Shown piece by piece: positions 23,666 through 31,877 of a stretch of DNA of 35,466 bases; positions within the stretch are counted from its first letter, which is position 1, and each line of letters opens with the position of its first letter. Location of the stretch: NCBI GenBank assembly GCA_947631215.1, contig CANRKN010000011.1, forward strand, positions 1-35,466, read 5' to 3'. Under the pieces are notes generated by a model. That model searched no databases, was not told the origin of the DNA, and saw only the letters and a list, made by a program, of their open reading frames with translations. This DNA comes from an uncultured Oscillospiraceae bacterium. Lineage in GTDB: Bacteria > Bacillota_A > Clostridia > Oscillospirales > Oscillospiraceae. The position numbers and the translations under genes are program-made.

Positions 23666-26131
23666 TCATTCTCCCCCCGTTTCGTCAACCTTTTCCACCC
23701 GGATCTCCTCCTCCCGGAGGGCCACACGCACCCTGTCCCCCGGACCGGCGGCGCCGGCCAGGAGCATCTCCGCCAATGGGTCCTCCACCGCCTGGCGCAG
23801 CTTCCGGCGCAGGGGCCGGGCCCCATAGTCCGGGTCATAGCCCTGCCGGGCCAGCTCGTCCAGGGCCTCGGGCGTGATCTCCAAGGCGATATCTTTGTCG
23901 GCGAGCCGCGCCGCTATCTTCTCCGTGAGCCCGGCGGCGATAGCGCGTATCTCCCCCTGTTCCAGAGCTTTGAACACCACGATGGCGTCCACCCGGTTCA
24001 ATAGCTCCGGCCGGAACACCTGCCGGGCCTCCGCCAGGACCTGTTCTTTCAACTGCTCATACCGCGCCCCGGCGCCCTCCTCCCGGCCGGAGAAGCCCAA
24101 GCGGCGCCCGCCGCCCAGGATGGCCCGGGCGCCCACGTTGGAGGTCATGACCACCACGGCGTTTTTGAAGTCCGCCTTCCGGCCGTGGGAGTCGGTGAGG
24201 ACGCCGTCCTCCAGTATCTGCAATAAGAGCCCCCACACGTCCTCGTGGGCCTTTTCCATCTCGTCGAAGAGCACCACGCTCCAGGGCCGCCGCCGGACCC
24301 GGTCCGTGAGCCATCCCCCCTCCTCATGGCCCACGTACCCCGGAGGCGCGCCGATGAGCCTGCTGACCGCGTGCTTTTCCATATACTCGGACATGTCCAC
24401 CCGGATGACGGCCCTCTCGTCCCCATAGACCGCCTCCGCCAAGGCACGGCAGAGCTCCGTCTTGCCCACCCCTGTGGGGCCCAGGAACAGAAAGCTCCCC
24501 ACGGGCCGCCCCGGGTCGGCGAGGCCCACCCGGCCCAGGCGGATGGCCCGGCACACGGCGGACACCGCCTCCTCCTGACCGATGAGCCGCCGGTGGATGA
24601 TCTCCTCCAGATGGGAAAGCCGCTCGCTCTCCTCCTTCGTCAGGCTCTCCACCGGCACCCCCGTCCAGCCGGACACCACCGCCGCCACGTCCTGGGCGGT
24701 CACCTGCCGGCGCCCGCCCCCGGCCCGAGCGGTCCAGGCGCTGCGCTCCGCGTCCAGGGCCTCCCGCTGCCGCCGCTCCTGGTCCCGGAGGGAGGCGGCT
24801 CCCTCGAAATCCTGATTTTTCACCGCCTGCTCCTTCATGGCCCGCAGGCTCTCCACCCGCTCCTCCGCCGCCCGGACCCCCTCGGGTATCCGGGAGCCCG
24901 CCATGCGGACCCGGCTGGCCGCCTCGTCCATGAGGTCGATGGCCTTGTCCGGCAGGAACCTATCCGGGATATATCGGGCGGACAAGTTCACCGCCGCCCG
25001 GATGGCCTCGTCGGTTATAATGAGGCCGTGGTGGCTCTCGTACCGGTCCCGCAGGCCCTTCAGGATGCGCACGCTCTCCTCCCGGCCCGGCTCCGGCACC
25101 GTCACGGGCTGGAACCGGCGCTCCAGCGCCGCGTCCTTCTCCACGTGGGTGCGGTACTCGTCCAGCGTGGTGGCGCCGATCATCTGGATGAGCCCCCGGC
25201 CCAGGGCGGGCTTTAAGATATTGGCCGCGTCGATGGCCCCCTCCGCCGCCCCTGCGCCGATGATGGTGTGCATCTCGTCCACGAATAAGATGACGTCCCC
25301 CGCCCGGGAGACCTCCCGGATGACCGCCTTCACCCGGTCCTCAAAATCCCCCCGGTACTTGGTGCCCGCCAGCATGCTGGGCACGTCCAGGGCCACGATG
25401 CGCTTTTTTCGTAGGTGCTCCGGCACGTCCCCGGCAGCCACCCGCCGGGCCAACGCCTCCGCCACCGCCGTCTTCCCCACCCCGGGCTCCCCGATGAGCA
25501 CCGGGTTATTTTTCGTCCGGCGGGAGAGTATCTGTATGACCCGCTCCAGCTCCCGCTCCCGGCCCACCACCGGGTCCAGCTTGCCCCGGGCGGCCAGGTC
25601 GGTCAGGTCCCGGCTGTACTGGTCCAGGGTGCGGGTATCCCCCCGGCGGGACGCGGCCCGGGCCCCGCCCTCCTCCGGCCGGGTGCGGTATTCGGGCCGG
25701 TCGAACACGTCCAGCACGTCGGTATAGAGCTTGTTGGGGTCCACCCCTGCCTCCTCCACGGCCCGGGTCCCGGCGCAGTCGGACTGGCGCAGGATGCCCA
25801 TGAGGATATGCTCCGTGCCCACGAAACCGTGGCCCAATCGGGCTGCGTCCTCGCAGGCCAGCTCTATGCTCCGCTTGGCCTTGGGGGTGAGCCCCTGGGC
25901 AGGCGGACCGGGGGTGCCCTTCCCGGCGGCGGCCGTCACCAGCTCCGTCACCATGCCCGCCTCCAGGCCGCTGCGCCTCAGGCACCGGCAGGCCAGACCC
26001 TCCCCCTCCCGCATGAGCCCCAGCAACAGATGCTCCGTGCCCACATAGCTGTGGCCCAGCTGGTGGCTGGCCTGGTACGCCTCCTCGATGGCCTTCTGGG
26101 CCCTTAAGGTGAACCGCTCCGTGTGTTTCAT
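23666..26131 (-). CDS. clpC: ATP-dependent Clp protease ATP-binding subunit ClpC
   Basis: 821 residues. It is a Hsp100 unfoldase that feeds substrates to ClpP. Two Clp_N repeats (about 1-145, each with 'GTEH.L.G'), AAA domain 1 with Walker A GEPGVGKT (214-221) and Walker B ILFVDE, a UVR-type coiled segment (about 430-455, MKEQAVKNQDFEGAASLRDQE), AAA domain 2 with GPTGVGKT (551-558) and VVLFDEMEKAH. The LGF tripeptide (678-680) lies where the ClpP-docking loop belongs, which argues for ClpC rather than ClpB. GGAGG lies about 12 bases before the ATG. The usual ctsR-mcsA-mcsB partners are absent, and I see no CtsR heptad repeat upstream. Confidence 0.94.
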   Translation of the reverse strand: MKHTERFTLRAQKAIEEAYQASHQLGHSYVGTEHLLLGLMREGEGLACRCLRRSGLEAGMVTELVTAAAGKGTPGPPAQGLTPKAKRSIELACEDAARLGHGFVGTEHILMGILRQSDCAGTRAVEEAGVDPNKLYTDVLDVFDRPEYRTRPEEGGARAASRRGDTRTLDQYSRDLTDLAARGKLDPVVGRERELERVIQILSRRTKNNPVLIGEPGVGKTAVAEALARRVAAGDVPEHLRKKRIVALDVPSMLAGTKYRGDFEDRVKAVIREVSRAGDVILFVDEMHTIIGAGAAEGAIDAANILKPALGRGLIQMIGATTLDEYRTHVEKDAALERRFQPVTVPEPGREESVRILKGLRDRYESHHGLIITDEAIRAAVNLSARYIPDRFLPDKAIDLMDEAASRVRMAGSRIPEGVRAAEERVESLRAMKEQAVKNQDFEGAASLRDQERRQREALDAERSAWTARAGGGRRQVTAQDVAAVVSGWTGVPVESLTKEESERLSHLEEIIHRRLIGQEEAVSAVCRAIRLGRVGLADPGRPVGSFLFLGPTGVGKTELCRALAEAVYGDERAVIRVDMSEYMEKHAVSRLIGAPPGYVGHEEGGWLTDRVRRRPWSVVLFDEMEKAHEDVWGLLLQILEDGVLTDSHGRKADFKNAVVVMTSNVGARAILGGGRRLGFSGREEGAGARYEQLKEQVLAEARQVFRPELLNRVDAIVVFKALEQGEIRAIAAGLTEKIAARLADKDIALEITPEALDELARQGYDPDYGARPLRRKLRQAVEDPLAEMLLAGAAGPGDRVRVALREEEIRVEKVDETGGE

Positions 26132-26154
26132 GTGTATCCATCGCCTCCGGGAGG

Positions 26155-26183
26155 ATTATATCCGTTCCCGGCCAAATAAAAGC
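26155..26183 (-). promoter_or_regulatory. Possible promoter for clpC
   Basis: On the minus strand: TATAAT (26160-26155), with GCTTTT 17 bp upstream in the -35 position. The -35 is poor and the -10 lies only about 24 bases from the ATG, so the start would be close to the ribosome binding site. Confidence 0.3.
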
Positions 26184-26239
26184 GCGGAGGCCGGCTTATT
26201 TTGTCGGAACGCTTAATTATGGCACGGCGCAAAAAACTG

Positions 26240-26269
26240 TTGCATTACCCCCTTTCTTTGTGTTAGTAT
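26240..26269 (+). promoter_or_regulatory. Promoter for the ferredoxin gene
   Basis: TTGCAT (26240-26245), an 18-bp spacer, TAGTAT (26264-26269), with an upstream TG giving an extended -10 (TGTTAGTAT). Confidence 0.65.
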
Positions 26270-26301
26270 ATGGCCGTACATAAAAAACGGAGGTAATCGA
26301 C

Positions 26302-26472
26302 ATGGCTTATAAGATCTCTGATGCTTGCATCTCCTGCGGCTCCTGCGCCGACCAGTGCCCCGTGGAAGCCATCAGCGAGGGCGATGCCCACTATGTCATT
26401 GATCCCGACAAGTGCATCTCCTGCGGTTCCTGCGCCGAGCAGTGCCCCATGAGCGCCATTGCTGAGGAGTGA
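26302..26472 (+). CDS. 2[4Fe-4S] ferredoxin, clostridial type
   Basis: 56 residues. It is a small soluble electron carrier, the expected acceptor for 2-oxoacid:ferredoxin oxidoreductases. Two near-identical halves each hold CISCGSCA-x2-CP: cysteines at positions 9, 12, 15, 19 and 38, 41, 44, 48. AACGGAGGTAATCGAC precedes the ATG, a strong site. Its own promoter and a following hairpin suggest it is made at high level, mostly as a single-gene message. It is easy to overlook because of its size. Confidence 0.95.
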   Translation: MAYKISDACISCGSCADQCPVEAISEGDAHYVIDPDKCISCGSCAEQCPMSAIAEE

Positions 26473-26490
26473 TTCCACAAGCAGACCTGC

Positions 26491-26517
26491 GGGCGGTATG
26501 CGCTGAGCATACCGCCC
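26491..26517 (+). terminator. Hairpin after the ferredoxin gene
   Basis: GGGCGGTATGC (26491-26501) pairs with GCATACCGCCC (26507-26517) around a 5-nt loop. The following bases (GTCACTATTTATG) make only a weak T-run, so read-through into the methyltransferase gene is likely. Confidence 0.6.
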
Positions 26518-26540
26518 GTCACTATTTATGAGGATATTTT

Positions 26541-27242
26541 ATGAAGCTGCTATGGCCCGGCGGGCCCTCCTACGCGGACGACCCCGTCTTTAAAATAACC
26601 ACCGACTCGGTGCTGCTGGCCCACTTCACCGCCGGCGCGGGGGACTTTTCCCGCGTGATGGACATAGGCTGCGGCGGCGGGCTTTTGAGTGTGCTCATCC
26701 ACGCCCGGGCGCCGGAGGCGGAATATGACAGCGTGGACATCCGCCCCGACGCGGTCAGGCTGTGCCGGGAGAATTACCGGGCCAACGGCATAGAGGGCTT
26801 CGTGGACTGCCAGGACGCCCGGGAGTACCGGGCCATGGGCGGTCAGGGGGAATACGATCTCGTGGTCTGCAACCCGCCCTACTACTACGCGGGCAAGACC
26901 TCCCCCGACGGGGCCCGGGCCGCGGCAAGGGGCGACAGCCTCTCCCCCGCCCAGTTCTCCGGCGCGGCGGCCTATCTTTTGCGCCGGGGCGGGGCCTTCT
27001 GCCTGGTCCATAAGCCGGAGTTTTTGACCGACATCTTCTCCGCCATGCGCCTGGCGGACATCGAGCCGAAGCGCCTGCGCCTGGTGTGCCATAAGGCCGA
27101 CAGCGCCCCCGCCCTGGTCCTCATCGAGGGCCGCCGGGGCGGCCGGCCCGGCCTTGCCGCCCAGCCCAACCTCATCCTCACCGCCCCCCACGGCTCCCCC
27201 ACCGACGAGGTTCGCCAGATATACCACATGCGGGGGAAGTGA
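26541..27242 (+). CDS. TrmN6/YabB-like N6-adenine tRNA methyltransferase
   Basis: 233 residues. It is a class I SAM-dependent methyltransferase of the tRNA1(Val) (adenine37-N6) type. Motif I is MDIGCGGGLLSVLI (40-53), an acidic loop ends motif II (DSVDIRP), and NPPYYY (111-116) is the N6-adenine methyltransferase signature. The start LLWPGGPSYADDPVFKITTDSVLLAHF matches the 'q...g.rf..DsvLLa.F' opening of the family. The ribosome binding site is modest (GAGGATATTTT). The next gene begins within a few bases of its stop, so they form an operon. The exact substrate is not proven. Confidence 0.88.
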   Translation: MKLLWPGGPSYADDPVFKITTDSVLLAHFTAGAGDFSRVMDIGCGGGLLSVLIHARAPEAEYDSVDIRPDAVRLCRENYRANGIEGFVDCQDAREYRAMGGQGEYDLVVCNPPYYYAGKTSPDGARAAARGDSLSPAQFSGAAAYLLRRGGAFCLVHKPEFLTDIFSAMRLADIEPKRLRLVCHKADSAPALVLIEGRRGGRPGLAAQPNLILTAPHGSPTDEVRQIYHMRGK

Positions 27243-27250
27243 GGGCGGCT

Positions 27251-27799
27251 ATGGAACGGAACATAAAGACCTGCACGGCGCCGTATAAAGCGGCGGCGCT
27301 GGACCTCATCGAGACCGTCTTCACCGAACATGAAAACGCCGCGGAGGGCAGGATAGTCCGGCGGCTGGCGGAGGAGATACGGGCAAAGGAATACTATGTC
27401 CCCGAGCTGGAGCTCATCATGACGGATGAGGCCGACGAGGTCATCGGCTATGCCATGTTCTCCCGGTTCCATCTGGAGGGCCGGTATTCGGACGAGCTGC
27501 TGCTCCTGTCCCCCGTGGCCGTAAAGACCGCGCTGCAGCGGCAGCATATCTCCAAAGAACTCATTGAATATGGCCTGAAAAAGGCCCGGGCCCTTGGCTA
27601 TAGGGCCGTGCTGGTAGAGGGCGACCCCAGGAACTACCGGCCCCGAGGCTTCAAAACCGCGGCCGATTACGGCATCTGCCCGGGCCCAAATGTGCACCTG
27701 CCCCACATCGACTGTCTTATGGCGCAGGAGCTCGTCCCCGGCGGTCTTGCGCATATCCACGGCCTCGTCGATTATGGGTTCTATGAGGCGCTGAGGTGA
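27251..27799 (+). CDS. GNAT-family N-acetyltransferase-like protein with an altered acetyl-CoA loop
   Basis: 182 residues from ATG 27251; a GTG at 27239 in the same frame is an alternative. It resembles the YhbS-type GNAT fold: residues 59-80 form strands (ELIMTDEADEVIGYAMFSRF), then LLSPVAVKTALQRQHISKELIEYGLKKARALGYRAVLVEGDP. In ordinary members the segment after the strand reads 'Q-x-x-G-x-G/A' and binds the acetyl-CoA pyrophosphate; here it is LQRQHISKEL, without those glycines. The following GDPRNYRPRGFKTA matches the family's 'gdp.YY.rfGF.pA'. It may be a weak, altered or inactive enzyme. It follows the methyltransferase directly. Confidence 0.75.
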   Translation: MERNIKTCTAPYKAAALDLIETVFTEHENAAEGRIVRRLAEEIRAKEYYVPELELIMTDEADEVIGYAMFSRFHLEGRYSDELLLLSPVAVKTALQRQHISKELIEYGLKKARALGYRAVLVEGDPRNYRPRGFKTAADYGICPGPNVHLPHIDCLMAQELVPGGLAHIHGLVDYGFYEALR

Positions 27800-27841
27800 T
27801 CTCCGCCAGGCTTGCCACAGAGGCGGAAAGGAGGCTGTATT

Positions 27842-28021
27842 ATGACCAGAACATACACTATTGACCCGGGCCAAAAGCCTTCCCCCCAGCAACTGCGGGA
27901 GGTCCAGGAGGCCAAAAAACGCCCCATCGTCCCGGATGCGGACGCCCCAGTACTATCCGAATCCATGATGAAAGCGTTCCGCTGCGCCGCCGTGCAGCGC
28001 AACAGAAAAAAGAATGCATAA
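27842..28021 (+). CDS. Small basic-tailed hypothetical protein, 59 residues
   Basis: It has a good ribosome binding site (AAAGGAGG, 7 bases before the ATG) and its own terminator. The sequence runs from a polar start (TYTIDPGQKPSPQQLREVQEAKKRPIV) through an acidic linker (PDADAPVLSESMMKAF) to a basic end (RNRKKNA). This pattern, a helix rich in Glu/Lys, then 'P-I-V-x-D', then 'M-x-K-A-F', recalls small clostridial proteins often found as orphan antitoxin-like genes, but no toxin gene lies beside it and I would not assign that role. It is 42 bases past the GNAT-like gene on the same strand. Confidence 0.65.
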   Translation: MTRTYTIDPGQKPSPQQLREVQEAKKRPIVPDADAPVLSESMMKAFRCAAVQRNRKKNA

Positions 28022-28031
28022 CAATATAGCG

Positions 28032-28064
28032 CGTGCGCGGTGCATCGGCACCGCGCACGGCTTT
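28032..28064 (+). terminator. Intrinsic terminator after the 59-residue gene
   Basis: CGTGCGCGGTGC (28032-28043) pairs perfectly with GCACCGCGCACG (28048-28059) around ATCG, followed by GCTTTT. It insulates the downstream promoter at 28075. Confidence 0.85.
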
Positions 28065-28074
28065 TAAAAATCCC

Positions 28075-28103
28075 TTGCATTTGATGGAACAAGGCTCTAT
28101 AAT
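28075..28103 (+). promoter_or_regulatory. Strong promoter for the structured RNA/acyltransferase unit
   Basis: TTGCAT (28075-28080), a 17-bp spacer, a perfect TATAAT (28098-28103). Transcription would start near 28110, which puts the 5' arm of the long closing stem (28112) at the very start of the transcript. Confidence 0.85.
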
Positions 28104-28388
28104 GGGTAAAACAGGATAACAAAGGCGGGACATGAGGCGTTGCAGCGCCCCATGCCCCTATGCAGGAGACGTGACCTCCCACACAGCAGAAATCTGCGCC
28201 AGACCCATTATACCCGTTCGTCCTTTGTTTTACAAGGGCGAAAGGCCGATGGGCTTGTGTTGACGTATGACGGTGTAGGGCATTCCCTGCGCCGTCTTTT
28301 GTTATCCTGGCAGGAAGCCGAGGGGCGGGCCATACCCGCTCCCTGGCCCACTGTCGGGAGACAGCGCCGGCACCTGGCGCATTTTTTG
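28104..28388 (+). ncRNA. Putative structured RNA, riboswitch-like leader or stand-alone RNA of unknown class
   Basis: This 285-base stretch has no credible gene but dense, nested complementarity. The closing stem pairs 28112-28128 with 28292-28309, 17 bp with one bulged T (5' arm CAGGATAACAAAGGCGG). Inside it are hairpins at 28131-28154 (CATG and GGCG arms), 28165-28179, 28186-28197, a two-part arm 28204-28208/28249-28253 enclosing 28217-28225/28234-28242 (TTCGTCCTT with AAGGGCGAA), and 28277-28288. Beyond it come an 8-bp stem at 28322-28342, a GGGA-loop hairpin at 28351-28364 and a terminator ending 6 bases before the next gene's ribosome binding site. It does not show the core motifs I know for RNase P RNA, tmRNA, SRP RNA, T-box, cobalamin or SAM RNAs. 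Pairings were found by eye; no energy calculation was done. Confidence 0.65.
28364..28387 (+). terminator. Terminator at the end of the structured RNA, just before the acyltransferase gene
   Basis: GCGCC (28364-28368) pairs with GGCGC (28376-28380) around a 7-nt loop, followed by A and six T. The ribosome binding site GGAGG of the next gene starts at 28393, so read-through or antitermination would be needed to express that gene from the promoter at 28075. Confidence 0.75.
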
Positions 28389-28404
28389 CTGTGGAGGTAG
28401 AGGT

Positions 28405-29223
28405 ATGGCCAAACCCAATAAGCTCACCTCAAAGGCCCGCGATGTCATTCATCCCCTTGTCCTTCTTATGTCACGAACCAGGGTAAAATATAGCGTAAAT
28501 TGGTCACGGACCGCAAAGCCTCTCCCCGATAGGCCCATCATTTTTGCGGCAAATCACACCAATTCATTTGATGGTCCTGTTATAGCCCGGGCGATCGCGC
28601 AGGCATTTCATCTCCGGAGCTGGTTCCTGGCGGGAAAACAGCGGCTCTGGGTCTCAGACAGGATATGGCTCTTTTTTAGCGGCACTATATGGATAAACCG
28701 CCGGAACAAGGAAGACATGCGTTCCGTCAAGTCCTTGATCTGTGCCTACTTGAAAAGCGGACAGGCGATCACATGGTTCCCCGAAGGAACCTGGAATTTG
28801 ACCGATTCGCTTTTGATGCTCCCCATGAAGTGGGGCATAATCGATGTGGCGATATCCTCCGGTGCACAGATCATTCCGACGATCATTGATTATGACCGTG
28901 CCGCCAAAACAGCCACCGTCAACTTTGGCAAACCCATGGCACCGGATAATAACACAGACAAAGCTGCTGCAATCCGCGAACTGCGGGACACGATGGCCAC
29001 GCTCCGCTGGGAAATATGGGAAAAGCATCCTCCGTTAAAGGATTATGACCGTACCGCACTCAAAGCAGACATATATGCCGCATTAGAGGAATATCCCCCA
29101 ATCGATTGGGATGGTGAACAGGAAGTGATCTATTGGCCATATCTTTCGCCGGAAGAGGCCTTTGCTCCCATTGACCGTTTGACTCCGCGAAAAGAGACTG
29201 CGTTCCTTTTCGCCAAACACTAA
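28405..29223 (+). CDS. 1-acyl-sn-glycerol-3-phosphate acyltransferase (PlsC-like)
   Basis: 272 residues. It transfers an acyl chain to lysophosphatidic acid or a related acceptor in membrane lipid synthesis. Motif I is NHTNSFDG with H51-x4-D56, motif II IWINRR (95-100), motif III FPEGTW (125-130) and motif IV near IIPTIIDY. It is a mostly soluble, membrane-associated type without clear transmembrane spans, and longer than minimal PlsC (about 240 residues). GGAGG lies 7 bases before the ATG. It stands behind the terminator of the structured RNA and thus may be controlled by it. Its base composition is lower in G+C than its neighbours, which suggests a different origin. The paralogue-level role (housekeeping or special lipid) is unknown. 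Confidence 0.88.
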   Translation: MAKPNKLTSKARDVIHPLVLLMSRTRVKYSVNWSRTAKPLPDRPIIFAANHTNSFDGPVIARAIAQAFHLRSWFLAGKQRLWVSDRIWLFFSGTIWINRRNKEDMRSVKSLICAYLKSGQAITWFPEGTWNLTDSLLMLPMKWGIIDVAISSGAQIIPTIIDYDRAAKTATVNFGKPMAPDNNTDKAAAIRELRDTMATLRWEIWEKHPPLKDYDRTALKADIYAALEEYPPIDWDGEQEVIYWPYLSPEEAFAPIDRLTPRKETAFLFAKH

Positions 29224-29237
29224 TTACAACAAATACA

Positions 29238-29262
29238 CCCGGGACGGCGCTGCCGTCCCGGG
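29238..29262. terminator. Terminator between the acyltransferase gene and argH
   Basis: CCCGGGACGGC (29238-29248) pairs with GCCGTCCCGGG (29252-29262) around a 3-nt loop, followed by TTCCATTTATT. It lies between convergent genes and probably serves both. Confidence 0.75.
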
Positions 29263-29268
29263 TTCCAT

Positions 29269-30603
29269 TTATTGTTCCTTCAAAAACGCCTCGATGGCCG
29301 CGAACTCCTCGTCCACCGGCAGGTTCCGCCGCTTGACGCAGGCGTCCAGGTCCACGGCGGCGTAGACGCCCCCGTCGAAGGCGGGGTGGGCGGCTTTGTA
29401 CTCCTCCAAAGTCAGGTCCTCCAAAGGTTTCCCCCCATGGACCAGGCCCGCCGCCACGGCGTATGCCTCCCGGAAGGGCACCCCCCGGCCCACCAAATAG
29501 TCAGCGCAGTCGGTGGCGTTGATGAATCCCGCCCCGGCGGCCTTTCGCATGGCGTCCGGGTGGGGCTCCATGCCCGCGATCATAGGCGCCAGCACGGAAA
29601 GGCACAGCGCCGCCGTATCCAGGCCGTCGAAGAGGGCCTGCTTGTCCTCCTGCATGTCCTTGTTGTAGGCCAGGGGCAGGCCCTTGAGCACCGTGAGCAT
29701 CCCCATGAGGTCCCCGTAGACCCGGCCGGTCTTGCCCCGGATGAGCTCGGCCATGTCCGGGTTCTTCTTCTGGGGCATGATGGAGGAGCCGGTCACGAAC
29801 CCTTCCGGCAGAGTCACGAAGCCGAATTCCAGGCTGGACCACAGCACCAGTTCCTCCGCCATCCGGCTCATGTGGGCGGAAAGCAACGCCAGCGCGGACA
29901 GCACCTCCACGCAGAAATCCCGGTCGGACACCGCGTCCAGGCTGTTGAGCACAGGGCCCTCGAACCCCAATGCCGCGGCGGTCTGCTCTCTATCAATGGG
30001 GAACGTGGTCCCCGCGAGAGCGCATGCCCCCAGGGGGCATTGGTTGAGGCGCTTCCGGGCGTCAGTGAGCCGGCCCGCGTCACGCATCAGCATCATGGCC
30101 CAGGCGCAGAGGTAGTGGCCGAAGGTCACCGGCTGGGCCCGCTGCAGGTGGGTGTAGCCGGGCATGACCGCGTCCTTATATTCCGCCGCCTTGTCATGGA
30201 TGGCGGCCACGGCGCCGCGGATAAGGCCCACAAGGGCGTCGATCCGCCCCCGGGTGTAGAGCCGCAGGTCCGTGGCCACCTGGTCATTGCGGCTGCGGGC
30301 GGTGTGCAGGCGCTTGCCCGCCTCGCCGATGCGGGCGGTGAGGGTCATCTCCACGAAGGTGTGGATGTCCTCGGCGGTCATGTCGATGGCGAGTGCTCCG
30401 CTCTCTATATCCGCCAGGATGCCCTCCAGGCCCGCCTTTATGGCCGCGCCGTCGGCCTCGGATATAATGCCCTGCTTTGTCAGCATGGCGGCGTGGGCCA
30501 GAGAGCCCTCTATATCCTCCCACCACATGCGGCTGTCCACGGCGATGGAGGAGTTGAGCTCCCGCGCCGCGTCGGCGATGGCGCCGCCCCAGAGGTTATT
30601 CAT
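29269..30603 (-). CDS. argH: Argininosuccinate lyase
   Basis: 444 residues. It splits argininosuccinate into arginine and fumarate, the last step of arginine synthesis. Features are [17 protein letters not shown] at the start, [34 protein letters not shown] and the superfamily signature [12 protein letters not shown] with its catalytic Ser loop. The frame is open to 30648, but the ATG at 30603 gives the standard N-terminus and overlaps the last 8 bases of argG, so translation is coupled. Confidence 0.96.
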   Translation of the reverse strand: MNNLWGGAIADAARELNSSIAVDSRMWWEDIEGSLAHAAMLTKQGIISEADGAAIKAGLEGILADIESGALAIDMTAEDIHTFVEMTLTARIGEAGKRLHTARSRNDQVATDLRLYTRGRIDALVGLIRGAVAAIHDKAAEYKDAVMPGYTHLQRAQPVTFGHYLCAWAMMLMRDAGRLTDARKRLNQCPLGACALAGTTFPIDREQTAAALGFEGPVLNSLDAVSDRDFCVEVLSALALLSAHMSRMAEELVLWSSLEFGFVTLPEGFVTGSSIMPQKKNPDMAELIRGKTGRVYGDLMGMLTVLKGLPLAYNKDMQEDKQALFDGLDTAALCLSVLAPMIAGMEPHPDAMRKAAGAGFINATDCADYLVGRGVPFREAYAVAAGLVHGGKPLEDLTLEEYKAAHPAFDGGVYAAVDLDACVKRRNLPVDEEFAAIEAFLKEQ

Positions 30604-31813
30604 GGTTTTCCGCGTCCACCATGGCCTGGACCTTGATGGGCAGGCCATAGAGGTTGATAAAGCCCGTGGCGTCGGCCTGGTTATAGTCCGATTCGCCGAA
30701 GGTGGCGATCTTCTCGGAGTAGAGGCTGTAGGGGCTCCACACGCCGGCGTTGATCATGTTGCCCTTGTAGAGCTTGAGGCGCACCTTGCCGGTGACGTGC
30801 TCCTGGGTCTTGTCCACGAAGGCGCTGAGGGCCTCCCGCAGGGGGGTGAACCACTGGCCGTTGTACACAAGTTCCGCGAAGGTGATGGAAAGGCGCTGCT
30901 TTTCATGGGCGGTCATCTTGTCCAGGCACACGCTCTCCAAGACGGAATGGGCCTTGTAGAGGATGGCCCCGCCCGGGGTCTCGTATACGCCCCGGCACTT
31001 CATGCCCACCAGGCGGTTTTCCACGATGTCCAGAAGGCCGATGCCGTTGGCCCCGCCCAGCTCATTGAGCTTTAAGATGATGTCCTTGGCCTTCATTTTC
31101 TCCCCGTCCAGGGCCACAGGCACGCCCTGCTCGAACTCCAGCGTCACGTAGGTGGGCGTATCCGGGGCCTGGAGGGGGCTCACGCCCATCTCCAAAAAAC
31201 CGGGCTTTTCATACTGTGGCTCGTTGCCCGTGTCCTCCAGGTCCAGGCCCTCATGGCTCAGGTGCCACAGGTTCTTGTCCTTGGAGTAGTTGGTCTCGCG
31301 GTTGATGCGCAGGGGCACATGATGAGCCTCGGCGAAGTCGATCTCCTCGTCCCGGCTCCTGATGGACCACTCCCGCCAGGGGGCGATGATCTTCATCTCG
31401 GGGGCGAAGTGCTTGATGGCCAGCTCAAAGCGGACCTGGTCGTTGCCCTTGCCGGTGCAGCCGTGGACGATGGCGTCGGCGTGCTCCTTCTTGGCCACCT
31501 CCACCAGCCCCTTGGCGATGCAGGGGCGGGCGTGGCTGGTACCCAGCAGATATTCCTCGTACACCGCCCCGGCCTTCATGGTGGGGATGATGTAGTTGTC
31601 CACGTAATCGTCGGTCAGGTCCAGCACATAGAGCTTGCTGGCACCGGTGGCGAGGGCCTTTTCCTCCAGCCCCTCCAGCTCGTCTGCCTGGCCCACGTTG
31701 CCGGCCACGGCGATGACCTCGCAGTTATCATAGTTCTCCTTCAGCCACGGGATGATGACGGACGTATCCAGTCCCCCCGAATAGGCCAGGACGACTTTTT
31801 TGATGTCGGACAT
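30596..31813 (-). CDS. argG: Argininosuccinate synthase
   Basis: 405 residues. It joins citrulline and aspartate with ATP to form argininosuccinate. The PP-loop is [14 protein letters not shown] (7-20). [30 protein letters not shown] and APWREW are standard stretches. GGAGGG precedes the ATG. The promoter and palindromic ArgR-like sites lie in the gap to the divergent MFS gene, so repression by arginine is expected. argH follows with an 8-base overlap. Confidence 0.96.
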   Translation of the reverse strand: MSDIKKVVLAYSGGLDTSVIIPWLKENYDNCEVIAVAGNVGQADELEGLEEKALATGASKLYVLDLTDDYVDNYIIPTMKAGAVYEEYLLGTSHARPCIAKGLVEVAKKEHADAIVHGCTGKGNDQVRFELAIKHFAPEMKIIAPWREWSIRSRDEEIDFAEAHHVPLRINRETNYSKDKNLWHLSHEGLDLEDTGNEPQYEKPGFLEMGVSPLQAPDTPTYVTLEFEQGVPVALDGEKMKAKDIILKLNELGGANGIGLLDIVENRLVGMKCRGVYETPGGAILYKAHSVLESVCLDKMTAHEKQRLSITFAELVYNGQWFTPLREALSAFVDKTQEHVTGKVRLKLYKGNMINAGVWSPYSLYSEKIATFGESDYNQADATGFINLYGLPIKVQAMVDAENHE

Positions 31814-31848
31814 TTCGGTCCCTCCTACATATTAAACACAGTATGCGT

Positions 31849-31877
31849 ATCATACCGCCCCGGGCGATGAATATCAA
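31849..31877 (-). promoter_or_regulatory. Sigma-A-type promoter for argGH
   Basis: On the minus strand: TTGATA (31877-31872), a 17-bp spacer, TATGAT (31854-31849). The -35 overlaps a TGAATAT half-site, the expected position for repression. Confidence 0.75.

Noticed and set aside
28104..28388. Identity of the RNA as 6S, SRP RNA, RNase P RNA, tmRNA, T-box, cobalamin or SAM riboswitch
   Set aside because: The core motifs I know for these were looked for and not found (for example GAGGAAAGTCC of RNase P, GGAAGGAAGCAGC of SRP RNA, AGGGTGG of T-boxes); the multi-branched interior does not fit the rod of 6S RNA.
28140..28400. 86-codon frame inside the structured RNA region
   Set aside because: No ribosome binding site, arbitrary composition, and it runs across several hairpins and the terminator.
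29272..30636. 454-codon open frame on the plus strand
   Set aside because: Antisense shadow of argH.
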